Source: Syntrophaceae bacterium (GTDB lineage: Bacteria > Desulfobacterota > Syntrophia > Syntrophales > UBA2185). From it: a DNA stretch of 14,259 nt. Each line of letters begins with the position of its first letter. Positions within the stretch are counted from its first letter, which is position 1. The position numbers and the translations under genes are program-made. Below the pieces are notes generated by a model. The model saw only the letters and a program-made list of their open reading frames with translations, ran no database searches and was not told where the DNA came from. This document shows, one piece after another, positions 8,984-14,259 of the stretch. The DNA lies in the NCBI GenBank assembly GCA_003508565.1, contig DNUI01000101.1, positions 1-14,259 on the forward strand, written 5' to 3'.

Positions 8984-9156
8984 AATCATGTTTTTTAAAA
9001 TCTCGAACAGTAAAGGAGGTAGCTATATTTTTTAAGCACTTAGAGAAAGAAGCAACGATGTTAAAGGTTAGAATTTTGTAATCGAAAGCTCAGGTTGTCT
9101 ATGATCCCTCTCCACTCTTGGAGTTTGCTCTGATGCTCTGCTCTAATTCTTTCTAT

Positions 9157-9338
9157 TTCAGCTCCGCGCTCGGCTAATTGTTCCTCAAGAGAAGTCCTGA
9201 TCTTGTGAAACTCCTCCTCAAGACGATGACGCTCTCTAACCTCGTCCTGGAGTACTTTTGCGATCCTTTCCAGTTCAGCCCCACGCTCGGCCAATTGCTC
9301 CTCAAGAGAAGTCCTGGTCTTGTGAAACTCCTCCTCAA
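9157..9338 (-). repeat. 117-base tandem duplication inside the coiled coil
   Basis: Bases 9157-9221 recur at 9274-9338 with few differences, an offset of exactly 117 bases or 39 codons. In protein the two copies read EEEFHKIRTSLEEQLAERGA and EEEFHKTRTSLEEQLAERGA. The near identity at DNA level indicates a recent in-frame duplication that lengthens the coiled coil by about 39 residues. Confidence 0.9.
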
Positions 9339-9605
9339 TAAGAATTCGCTGCGACATTTCTGTCTCATACTCTACTTTGATCTTTTCCAGGTTGCTCAGC
9401 TGATTCTGCATTTCACGCAGCTCTGAGACTAACTTCACGACAAAGTAAAATTTCTCCTGACCACTCTCTTCATCTTTCATAAAAATATATCTCCCAATCA
9501 ATAAATAGAAATTATTATTCCCACCAAGGGAAAGATCCATTACTGAACCGATAGGTACTAGTGCTTTTCCTAAAACTTTATTGTGAATGAAAGTCGGGAT
9601 TGAAG

Positions 9606-9791
9606 TCAGTATCCTATGGTATTGACGGTTCCCTTCATGGATGTTCTTGAATACCTTTTGCCGTTTAACTCATTAAACATATCACACTTTGCTATCTCCT
9701 CAAGATAGGGGCAAAGGTTGTTTTTCTTCAGTGCACATTTACTGCAGTTGGATTTTAACTGCTGTAATTCTTTATTATTCTTGTGCTTCAT
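9606..9791 (-). CDS. Cysteine-rich first frame of the split PilZ gene
   Basis: As the sequence stands, translation from the ATG at 9791 ends at TGA 9608-9606 and gives 61 residues. The peptide contains SNCSKCALKKNNLCPYL and AKCDMF, a CxxC-x7-C-x8-C pattern that could bind zinc or an iron-sulfur cluster. After about residue 44 (ELNG) the frame departs from the PilZ domain, and its last 17 residues are probably out-of-frame sequence. The start is supported by TGAGG six bases upstream. It is best regarded as the N-terminal piece of the split gene. Confidence 0.45.
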   Translation of the reverse strand: MKHKNNKELQQLKSNCSKCALKKNNLCPYLEEIAKCDMFNELNGKRYSRTSMKGTVNTIGY

Positions 9792-9870
9792 GTACAACCT
9801 CATTTTTCAATATCATCTATTGTATTTAGTCCATCACGTGGAGATAGAAACGCCTATACAATAATTTATT

Positions 9871-9886
9871 GGCAAAAATAATGCCA
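9871..9886 (-). promoter_or_regulatory. Sigma-54 (-24/-12) promoter for the PilZ gene
   Basis: On the minus strand the sequence is TGGCATTATTTTTGCC, with GG at 9885-9884 and GC at 9873-9872 separated by exactly ten bases. It matches the TGGCAC-N5-TTGC consensus with one change in the first block. The predicted start is near 9860, leaving a leader of about 70 bases before the ATG at 9791. The core is also palindromic (TTGGCA-N7-TGCCAA), so a repressor site is an alternative reading. Confidence 0.65.
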
Positions 9887-9948
9887 ATACGTAACTATAT
9901 GATATGATGGGATTTCTTATATTAAGATTAAAACGGAACTACAAATAG

Positions 9949-10057
9949 TGTAAACCACCCCGACACTTTTCATGTGGTTTGTGAGTACAGACGGCATGTT
10001 ATGATAAACATATCATCAACATAGCCAGTGATCTCGACAATGTAAAGAATACCGACA
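9949..10057 (-). promoter_or_regulatory. Paired operator module A: two TGTCGG-N5-TTTACA sites
   Basis: On the plus strand the sites read TGTAAACCACCCCGACA (9949-9965) and TGTAAAGAATACCGACA (10041-10057), start to start 92 bases. The sequence between them is similar to the between-site sequence of module B, including CAGTGATCT just before the second site. In minus-strand orientation the module lies about 63 bases or more upstream of the sigma-54-like promoter, which is where an activator of the NtrC class would bind. Operator function is inferred from position and repetition. Confidence 0.7.
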
Positions 10058-10194
10058 TTATTTTACAGTTATCACTAATAATTACGTTGAGATACATTGT
10101 TTTACACTAACAATAATAGTATTAAATTACTGCTTTGATAATATTACTATAAAGCCGGAGAAAGAATTATTGCAGTTTCCGTGCTGGTGAGATG

Positions 10195-10851
10195 TCATTT
10201 AGTCATTTTTTTCAGCTGTTGTTCTCCCCGTGCCGTTAAGACAAGCTGAAGCTTTTTGCCTTCAATCAGCTCCTGGGCAACTAATCCCTTGACCATTAAT
10301 ATCGCAAGAATCTCATCAAACTCACTTTGTGGAATCGCAGCAGCTCTCAGAAGGTCAATCAAAGTTAGTTTTGCCCCTTCTGCCTGAGCAAGTGCTTTCA
10401 ATATTTTTAACTGATGTTCAGAAAATTTTGCTTTTTCAGGTACCACTGCAGCAGCAGCACTACTCCTGACTTCTATTTTTTTCTCTAACTTATCACCACC
10501 CAGATGGATCTGTGGAGGGTACCATCCTTCATCGTGCCGTCGGTTCCTGAAAATGCTTTCTATAAATATGGGGGAAAACAGCGCAAAAAAAATACACAAC
10601 CCGCTTAACGTAAGCAATTTCAGCGGATTTGTCTGTCCGGCATCGAGTAAATCGCTGGAGAACAGATTCAGTATTAATGGCACCATCATGGCGGTGACAA
10701 TCCCTGTAAAGATATACTTAAAAATTACCATTAAGAATGGCAGATCGTCACTTTTCCTCAGGAAAGCGCTCATCATACCACCCAATGCCCCTGATAGTAT
10801 CATAATCCCTGCAAGGAGCATTATGTAATTGGCCGATTTGATATCAATCAT
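10195..10851 (-). CDS. Three-TM membrane protein with C-terminal winged helix (YLATT-like)
   Basis: The 218-residue product has three hydrophobic helices (about 9-31, 40-63 and 77-100). They are followed by a charged linker with an alanine run (about 101-142), then a helix-rich domain ending in a wing-like hairpin (about 143-215; FSEHQLKILKALAQAEG, LVAQELIEGKKLQLVLTARG) typical of winged-helix DNA-binding folds. The segment VTAMMVPLILNLFSSDLL with LCIFFALFSPIFIESI resembles the YLATT three-TM module found with YEATS-like domains in bacterial signalling and conflict contexts; this match is from memory. The soluble part should be cytoplasmic, so it may be a membrane-tethered regulator. It starts 55 bases after the 93-residue gene ends and probably shares its sigma-54-like promoter. 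Only a weak GAAGAT precedes the ATG. Confidence 0.75.
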   Translation of the reverse strand: MIDIKSANYIMLLAGIMILSGALGGMMSAFLRKSDDLPFLMVIFKYIFTGIVTAMMVPLILNLFSSDLLDAGQTNPLKLLTLSGLCIFFALFSPIFIESIFRNRRHDEGWYPPQIHLGGDKLEKKIEVRSSAAAAVVPEKAKFSEHQLKILKALAQAEGAKLTLIDLLRAAAIPQSEFDEILAILMVKGLVAQELIEGKKLQLVLTARGEQQLKKMTK

Positions 10852-10906
10852 ATATCTTCGCTAAAAAATACCCGGATTTCTATTGCGCCCTTCTACGCGT
10901 GAGGGT

Positions 10907-11188
10907 TTAACAATTAATTCTCTCCAGGATTATCCTGTCACAAGGCAGTGACAACAGGACATCTAAAATCTTGTGGTATATCAGCCCCCCATCGGCATCC
11001 ACCTGCAGGAATAGTTGATATCCCTCAGGTGTTCGAGAATGACTTGACAGCATTGTTGAAATACCATTGTTTGCCAGCCTGATTGTTTCTTCTATGTGGC
11101 GCTGGTCCGTAGTTTTAATTTTAATAACTTTGGCTTTAATATGACTTTCTCGTCTAATGACGTAAATTCCGGGCATTATGTTTTCCAT
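10907..11188 (-). CDS. Unknown 93-residue protein
   Basis: I do not recognise this family. The frame is open from 11257, but the ATG at 11188 is preferred: AGAGGTG lies five bases before it, while the 11257 ATG would sit only about ten bases from the predicted transcription start. The product begins MENIMPGIYVIRR. Alternating strand- and helix-like stretches follow: KAKVIKIKT (strand), HIEETIRLANNG (helix), ISTMLSSH and YQLFLQVDADGG (strands), IYHKILDVLLSL (helix) and DRIILERI (strand). This is a possible ferredoxin/ACT-like beta-alpha-beta-beta-alpha-beta order. There is no signal peptide or membrane helix. It is the first gene after a sigma-54-like promoter with the paired operators, and the YLATT-like gene follows it. 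Confidence 0.7.
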   Translation of the reverse strand: MENIMPGIYVIRRESHIKAKVIKIKTTDQRHIEETIRLANNGISTMLSSHSRTPEGYQLFLQVDADGGLIYHKILDVLLSLPCDRIILERINC

Positions 11189-11278
11189 AGCATCACCTCT
11201 ACGATAAAGGTGTTTTATGACATGGTTTAGAATCTCGTATGACCGTTGGGTGAACAATCTCGTTTTTGTTTATAAATA

Positions 11279-11293
11279 GCAATATCTATGCCG
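11279..11293 (-). promoter_or_regulatory. Sigma-54 (-24/-12) promoter for the 93-residue gene and YLATT-like gene
   Basis: On the minus strand the sequence is CGGCATAGATATTGC, with GG at 11292-11291 and GC at 11280-11279 and exactly ten bases between. Predicted transcription starts near 11267, giving a leader of about 79 bases to the ATG at 11188. The element, leader length and upstream operator module all match those of the PilZ unit, which supports both calls. Confidence 0.65.
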
Positions 11294-11367
11294 AAATATC
11301 ATGTGATGTAACCTATTGTATTTAATAATGTAATATTTATTTACGTCGTCATAAATACGTTTGAAAG

Positions 11368-11476
11368 TGTAAACCATTCCGACACTTGTCAAGCGACAAG
11401 CAGGCACCAATTTCATGTAATATGATGTATTACATATATTTATGCAGTGATCTGGGAAATGTAAAGAAAGCCGACA
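11368..11476 (-). promoter_or_regulatory. Paired operator module B: two TGTCGG-N5-TTTACA sites
   Basis: The plus strand reads TGTAAACCATTCCGACA (11368-11384) and TGTAAAGAAAGCCGACA (11460-11476), again 92 bases start to start. The flank GTGTAAACC...CCGACACTT of the first site and CAGTGATCT before the second are shared with module A, while the middle is only partly similar. It lies about 75 bases upstream of the sigma-54-like promoter at 11279-11293. Operator function is inferred; a repeated element such as a MITE is the alternative. Confidence 0.7.
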
Positions 11477-11538
11477 ATCTTACACTTTTTTGCATTCAGA
11501 CTATTAGCAAGCTGGATTCTCAGGCGAAAAAATATCTC

Positions 11539-11591
11539 CTTCGAATACGCGTCATTCTGTAGCGTAATTGCAGAATGACGCGTATTCGAAG
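11539..11591. repeat. 21-bp perfect inverted repeat
   Basis: Arms 11539-11559 and 11571-11591 are perfectly complementary over 21 bases, with an 11-base loop (11560-11570). The arm core is ACGCGTCATTCTG. The length and perfection exceed those of a usual terminator and no T-run follows on either strand. It resembles a REP-like or small MITE palindrome lying between two minus-strand units, and may still act as a transcript-end structure. Confidence 0.85.
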
Positions 11592-11631
11592 CAATTAATA
11601 AGGTTTGTGAACTCTTATTATCCGTTAAGAA

Positions 11632-11670
11632 AGAAAAGGGATAACATCCCTAAAGATGATATCCCTTTCT
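11632..11670 (-). terminator. Terminator-like hairpin after the DUF6901-like gene
   Basis: Read on the minus strand, AGAAAGGGATATCATC (11670-11655) pairs with GATGTTATCCCTTTTCT (11648-11632) across a six-base loop, with one mismatch and one bulge. The pyrimidine tract TTCTT follows. It sits about 45 bases downstream of the stop codon at 11716, as expected for a Rho-independent terminator, although the T-run is imperfect. Confidence 0.55.
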
Positions 11671-11715
11671 GAATTAATTTCATGTAACAGAAAATCGGTT
11701 TCCGGTCTGAAATCT

Positions 11716-12408
11716 CTACTCGTCCAGATAGGCCGAGAATATTGACTCCAGCCGCTTTATCCAGTTTTTTGAGAATGAAAAGGCACCGGTCTCCGCGAAC
11801 ATGTCGAGCCGAATGAGTGCATTGATGTTTGCATCTTTTCCCTTGATCTCCCGTAAACGCTTCGAAAAGTCGCTATTAAGCTGCTTCACTTTCACATATA
11901 TGTCCTTGAAGTTTGTCAGCTTCCAGTCCGGAGTCAACCCGTTCATCTCACGGACATATTGCGCGGTGAGATAGGTGGAGACCGCGCGGAAAATCGTTTC
12001 GACTCTGTCTGAAAACGGCAGATGCATAAACGCCATCGGCTTGAATTTGTCAAGAACAGGGCATCCGCTGGTAGCCATGATAAGGCCCATCAACGTCGAG
12101 ACCCCTTCCTGCAGGGACGCCTCCTTTACGATCACCCGCTGTTCTGACGTCACCGTTACCCTGACCTTTTCATTCGAGAAGTCGTCCTTGAATTGGAGAA
12201 GCACATAGGAGAGGTTGCACGCAACCGGGCAGTATTTGTGCTCTGTCGCTTTCAGTGTGCACACCCTGCATTGATTGAATTTCAGCTCAGTCCAGGGTTC
12301 AGTATTCCCCACGGGAAACGATTGCAGGCTCAGGTCGGACTTTCTAAATGTGAGGTCAAAAGCCTCAACCCGCTCATTTTCAAAAAAGAACTCGTAGTGT
12401 ATTTTCAT
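11716..12408 (-). CDS. Uncharacterised DUF6901-like protein with CxxC...CxxxC cluster
   Basis: The 230-residue cytoplasmic protein has no known function. Its features are FNQCRVC (C47, C50), KYCPVAC (C60, C64), LMGLIMATSGCPVLD (C116), FMHLPFS and YLTAQYV. I associate this pattern with family DUF6901, from memory only. The four clustered cysteines suggest a zinc or iron-sulfur site. The start at 12408 (MKIHYEFFF) is chosen because TGAGG precedes it and homologous proteins appear to begin with such a strand. A longer reading from TTG at 12468 with GGAG eight bases upstream would add 20 residues. It is divergent from the FBPase-like gene and followed by a terminator-like hairpin. No TGTCGG-N5-TTTACA or sigma-54 site was found upstream, so it looks separately controlled. 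Confidence 0.7.
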   Translation of the reverse strand: MKIHYEFFFENERVEAFDLTFRKSDLSLQSFPVGNTEPWTELKFNQCRVCTLKATEHKYCPVACNLSYVLLQFKDDFSNEKVRVTVTSEQRVIVKEASLQEGVSTLMGLIMATSGCPVLDKFKPMAFMHLPFSDRVETIFRAVSTYLTAQYVREMNGLTPDWKLTNFKDIYVKVKQLNSDFSKRLREIKGKDANINALIRLDMFAETGAFSFSKNWIKRLESIFSAYLDE

Positions 12409-12713
12409 GCCGGCCTCAAAGGATTGAAAGAATGTTGTTGGTAACGGATATACGCGTTGCCGTTCCAAATAACATTCTCCGCGTGATTAAACAAGAAGAA
12501 TTGATTTTTAATGCTTGGCCGTATATGTTAGTAAAAACGGCATTCCCCTGGAAATAGTATCGAAAGTAATCTCGAGGCATCGTGATTTGAAAACGACGAA
12601 GGCCTGTCTTGGTCGAATCAGTGATTCTTCCTTCCCAGAAAAATCAAAATACCCTTGTTAAAATGATAATTAATTGTTACAAAAAAATAAATAATTAAGA
12701 AGGATGAACGACA

Positions 12714-13664
12714 ATGAACGAAGGTGTTTCGGACTATACTAAATTTATCATCGATCTGCGCAGACACATGTGGAAATCGGGTGTGGAAACGGAATTACGC
12801 AGGCTAATATGGCAAATAGCCGTTATGGGAAAATACATCTCTGCCAAAATGCAGGAAGCGAACAGGAAACTGGCAGGATTTAAGAACATACGCATTTTCC
12901 AGCATGGTGAAGAGCAACAGACTGTAGAGAGGAGTGCCGATGAAATTCTCAAGAACCAGCTCAAGGATTCGGGGTTTGTCCGGGCGTATACATCAGAAGA
13001 ACAGGGCTCAGTAATTCAAATCGGCAAGGGAGAAGAAAAATATTTCATCACTGCAGACCCCCTGGCTGGATCTTCTTTGGTGGAGACCAACCTGACTATA
13101 GGAACGATAATTGGCATTCATAGAGAGTCAATGTTAGACGAAGGGAGAAAAACGTTAGCAGCGGCTATGTACATTATGTATGGTCCGCTGATTACAATGG
13201 TCTATTCTGCAGGGAAGGGAACCCATGAATTTGTATTGAACCGTGAAGGGGAATACGTTCTTTCTGAGGAAAACATTACCTTAAGGGAACGGGGGGACAT
13301 ATACAGCCCGGGAGGATTGAGAAAAGACTGGGCTCCGGAACACCTCAAATACTTAGAATTTCTGGAGAAGGAAGGATACAAGCTTCGTTACAGCGGTGGG
13401 TTTGTGCCGGATATCAATCAGTTGTTAATCAAGAGGGGCGGTATTTTTACATACCCTGCACTCATCAGAGAGAGCCCCCAGGGGAAGTTGCGGCTCCTGT
13501 ATGAACTTCAGCCTATGGCATTCATCATTGAACAGGCCGGTGGAATGGCCACAGACGGCAAGCAGGATATCCTCACCATCAAGGTGGAGAATCTTAATCA
13601 ACGATGTCCGATCTACATCGGGAGTCGTTTCGAGGTGGAAAAGGCGAGAGAGTTCCAGGTATAG
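12714..13664 (+). CDS. Class I fructose-1,6-bisphosphatase homologue with altered metal site
   Basis: The 316-residue protein follows class I FBPase end to end: HGEEQQTVERSADEIL (about 64-79), YTSEEQGS (E95, E96), DPLAGSSLVETNLTIGTIIGI (about 115-135), YSGGFVPDINQLL (about 226-238), GKLRLLYELQPMAFIIEQAGG (E264) and RCPIYIGSRFEVEKARE. FBPase removes the 1-phosphate from fructose 1,6-bisphosphate in gluconeogenesis. Here the usual DPLDGSS is DPLAGSS, so the second metal-binding aspartate is Ala118, and the upstream LDV..N segment reads VERSAD, with Glu for Asp. The other key glutamates remain. It may have weakened, altered or regulatory activity, or belong to a divergent branch with another substrate. 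AAGAAGGA lies nine to ten bases before the ATG at 12714. It stands alone and is divergent from the DUF6901-like gene. Confidence 0.82.
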   Translation: MNEGVSDYTKFIIDLRRHMWKSGVETELRRLIWQIAVMGKYISAKMQEANRKLAGFKNIRIFQHGEEQQTVERSADEILKNQLKDSGFVRAYTSEEQGSVIQIGKGEEKYFITADPLAGSSLVETNLTIGTIIGIHRESMLDEGRKTLAAAMYIMYGPLITMVYSAGKGTHEFVLNREGEYVLSEENITLRERGDIYSPGGLRKDWAPEHLKYLEFLEKEGYKLRYSGGFVPDINQLLIKRGGIFTYPALIRESPQGKLRLLYELQPMAFIIEQAGGMATDGKQDILTIKVENLNQRCPIYIGSRFEVEKAREFQV

Positions 13665-13681
13665 AAGAGATATAGGATTAT

Positions 13682-13832
13682 GGGGTCAAATCTTTACTCT
13701 TGACATTTTGATTATTCGGATCATTGGGTCAATTCTTTATTATTGATAATCAGAAACATATTTCTTGATATATGTTGGTAAGTTCCGTTAAATTCCAAAT
13801 GTCAAGAGTAAAGAATTGAACCCATTTGACCC
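13682..13832. repeat. REP/RAYT-like palindromic repeat cluster
   Basis: Three related units are visible. Unit 1 (13682-13709) begins GGGGTCAAATCTTTACTC. Unit 2 (13724-13750) reads TTGGGTCAATTCTTTATTA and is degenerate. Unit 3 (13795-13832) is inverted and contains both AAATGTCAAGAGTAAAGA and CCCATTTGACCC. Units 1 and 3 share TCTTTACTCTTGACATTT in opposite orientation, so the transcript could form a long stem. From memory, GGGTCAA...CTTTA...TTGACA motifs commonly flank IS200-like (REP-associated tyrosine) transposase genes in this bacterial group; none is present here. Confidence 0.7.
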
Positions 13833-13908
13833 ACGTGACATATTTTATAATTTGCAAAATAATAAAGCCGCAATTATAGAAGGGACGATTAATAGCGAAG
13901 GAGCATGA

Positions 13909-14103
13909 ATGATGGATGTGAAGGTTGCGGTTGATATTAAAGTAACTGGGGTTGAAGGGAAGTTGTGTCATCAGAATTGTCAATGGAACAGTAGGGATGC
14001 TTATTGTCAGCTTTTTGGTGATGGCATTATTGGCTGTGTAAGATGTGAGAAATGCCTTGAATCAGAGATAATGGGCGAAAAAAATGTTGGTATTTTAATG
14101 TAG
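13909..14103 (+). CDS. Small cysteine-rich protein, 64 residues
   Basis: I do not recognise a named family. Six cysteines form CHQNC (C20, C24), YCQLF (C33) and CVRCEKC (C43, C46, C49), a pattern suited to binding one or two zinc ions or an iron-sulfur cluster. The N-terminus MDVKVAVDIKV is a single beta-like strand. An AAGGAG five bases before the ATG at 13909 supports translation; the next ATG is the second codon. There is no signal peptide or membrane segment. It stands alone after the repeat cluster and is followed by hairpins. Small proteins with this C..C....C.LF...RC..C layout are widespread hypothetical proteins, in my recollection. Confidence 0.72.
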   Translation: MMDVKVAVDIKVTGVEGKLCHQNCQWNSRDAYCQLFGDGIIGCVRCEKCLESEIMGEKNVGILM

Positions 14104-14132
14104 GGCATTACCGAACAGCCCAGGTATTGCCC
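14103..14132 (+). terminator. Hairpin at the end of the cysteine-rich gene
   Basis: GGGCATTACC (14103-14112) pairs with GGTATTGCCC (14123-14132) with one mismatch and a ten-base loop, starting at the last base of the stop codon. No T-run follows, so termination is possible but not certain. Confidence 0.4.
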
Positions 14133-14182
14133 ATTGTGACAGCAAGCAAACAAGGCAGAGCCAATGACCCCGCCTTCCCTTT

Positions 14183-14225
14183 CCATGGTAAGAACCATGG
14201 TTGTACAACCCGTTGAAACGGGGTT
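14183..14225 (+). terminator. Two adjacent small hairpins near the right edge
   Basis: CCATGGT (14183-14189) and ACCATGG (14194-14200) form a perfect seven-base stem with an AAGA loop. AACCCGTT (14207-14214) pairs with AACGGGGTT (14217-14225) with one bulge and is followed by ATTTCT. The second is a weak Rho-independent terminator candidate. No gene is seen after it. Confidence 0.35.
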
Positions 14226-14259
14226 ATTTCTGAAGATTTCGTCTGATCGCTGCTAATCC

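Larger units (their letters stand above)
9061..9791 (-). pseudogene. Four-cysteine / PilZ / coiled-coil protein split by a one-base frameshift
   Basis: Two overlapping minus-strand frames make one protein if a single A is added to the AAAA run at 9659-9656. The joined product has 243 residues from the ATG at 9791, which has TGAGG six bases upstream (an ATG at 9803 lacks this). Residues 16-36 hold a CxxC-x7-C-x8-C cluster. Residues about 50-112 look like a PilZ c-di-GMP-binding domain: RQYHR (R56, R60) fits RxxxR and DLSLGG (D86, S88, G91) fits DxSxxG, 26 residues apart as is usual. Residues about 113-240 are charged coiled coil with a 39-residue duplication. The downstream frame has no ATG, GTG or TTG before RQYHR, so it cannot encode the intact PilZ domain alone. 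A sigma-54-like promoter and paired operators lie upstream. The frameshift may be decay, a sequencing error or programmed slippage. Confidence 0.72.
9804..10194. other. AT-rich intergenic regulatory region upstream of the PilZ gene
   Basis: This 390-base gap lies between the start side of the split PilZ gene and the 3' end of the three-TM/winged-helix gene. It holds a sigma-54-like promoter (9871-9886) and a two-site operator module (9949-10057), each listed separately. TTTTACA runs also occur at 10061-10067 and about 10093-10099. I see no gene and no clear terminator for the winged-helix gene. Confidence 0.7.

Noticed and set aside
9949..11476. Operator modules as IS21-type terminal repeats
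   Set aside because: TGT...ACA ends and repeated sites fit an IS end, but there are no istA/istB genes and no target duplications, and both modules sit in front of sigma-54-like promoters. Not fully excluded.
1..14259. CRISPR arrays, tRNA and rRNA genes
   Set aside because: No regularly spaced identical repeats, cloverleaf or rRNA segments were seen on either strand.

Overview
The window looks like chromosomal DNA of a Gram-negative, sigma-54-using bacterium, most likely a Desulfobacterota/Deltaproteobacteria-type organism. This is an inference from the mix of PAS sensors, an HtrA-type protease with an export signal, a Lol/Mac-type exporter, PilZ, sigma-54 sites and REP/RAYT-like repeats; no rRNA or other phylogenetic marker is present. 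No tRNA, rRNA, CRISPR array or intact mobile element is visible.

Left part (1-7600, moderate GC, orderly genes). A tandem-PAS sensor protein runs off the left edge on the minus strand. Divergent from it is an exported HtrA/Deg-like serine protease (1157-2806). A decayed CoA-binding-domain gene follows (about 2946-3212) and its stop overlaps the start of a three-gene operon. That operon encodes a LolD/MacB-class ATPase (3212-3904), an 829-residue permease with two FtsX-like halves (3924-6413) and an exported CrtC/AttH-type lipocalin-like protein (6451-7572). Together they have the layout of an AttEFGH-type ABC system with F and G fused.

Middle (7600-9060). A 355-base gap with little recognisable content precedes a MenA/UbiA-type prenyltransferase (7928-8983) whose base use is slightly more AT-rich than the genes to its left.

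Right-centre (9060-12470, all minus strand). This is the most interesting part. Two transcription units carry the same regulatory architecture: two 17-base sites TGTCGG-N5-TTTACA exactly 92 bases apart, followed by a good GG-N10-GC (-24/-12) sigma-54 promoter, followed by a leader of about 70-80 bases. One unit encodes a four-cysteine / PilZ / coiled-coil protein that is split by a one-base frameshift. The other encodes an unknown 93-residue protein and a three-TM plus winged-helix protein resembling the YLATT (YEATS-associated) membrane proteins. Behind them lie a 21-bp perfect palindrome, a terminator-like hairpin and a DUF6901-like gene with a CxxC...CxxxC cluster.

Right end (12470-14259). 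A class I fructose-1,6-bisphosphatase homologue (12714-13664) has a changed metal-binding motif, DPLAGSS where DPLDGSS is usual. It is followed by a cluster of palindromic repeats of REP/RAYT type, a 64-residue cysteine-rich protein and small hairpins.
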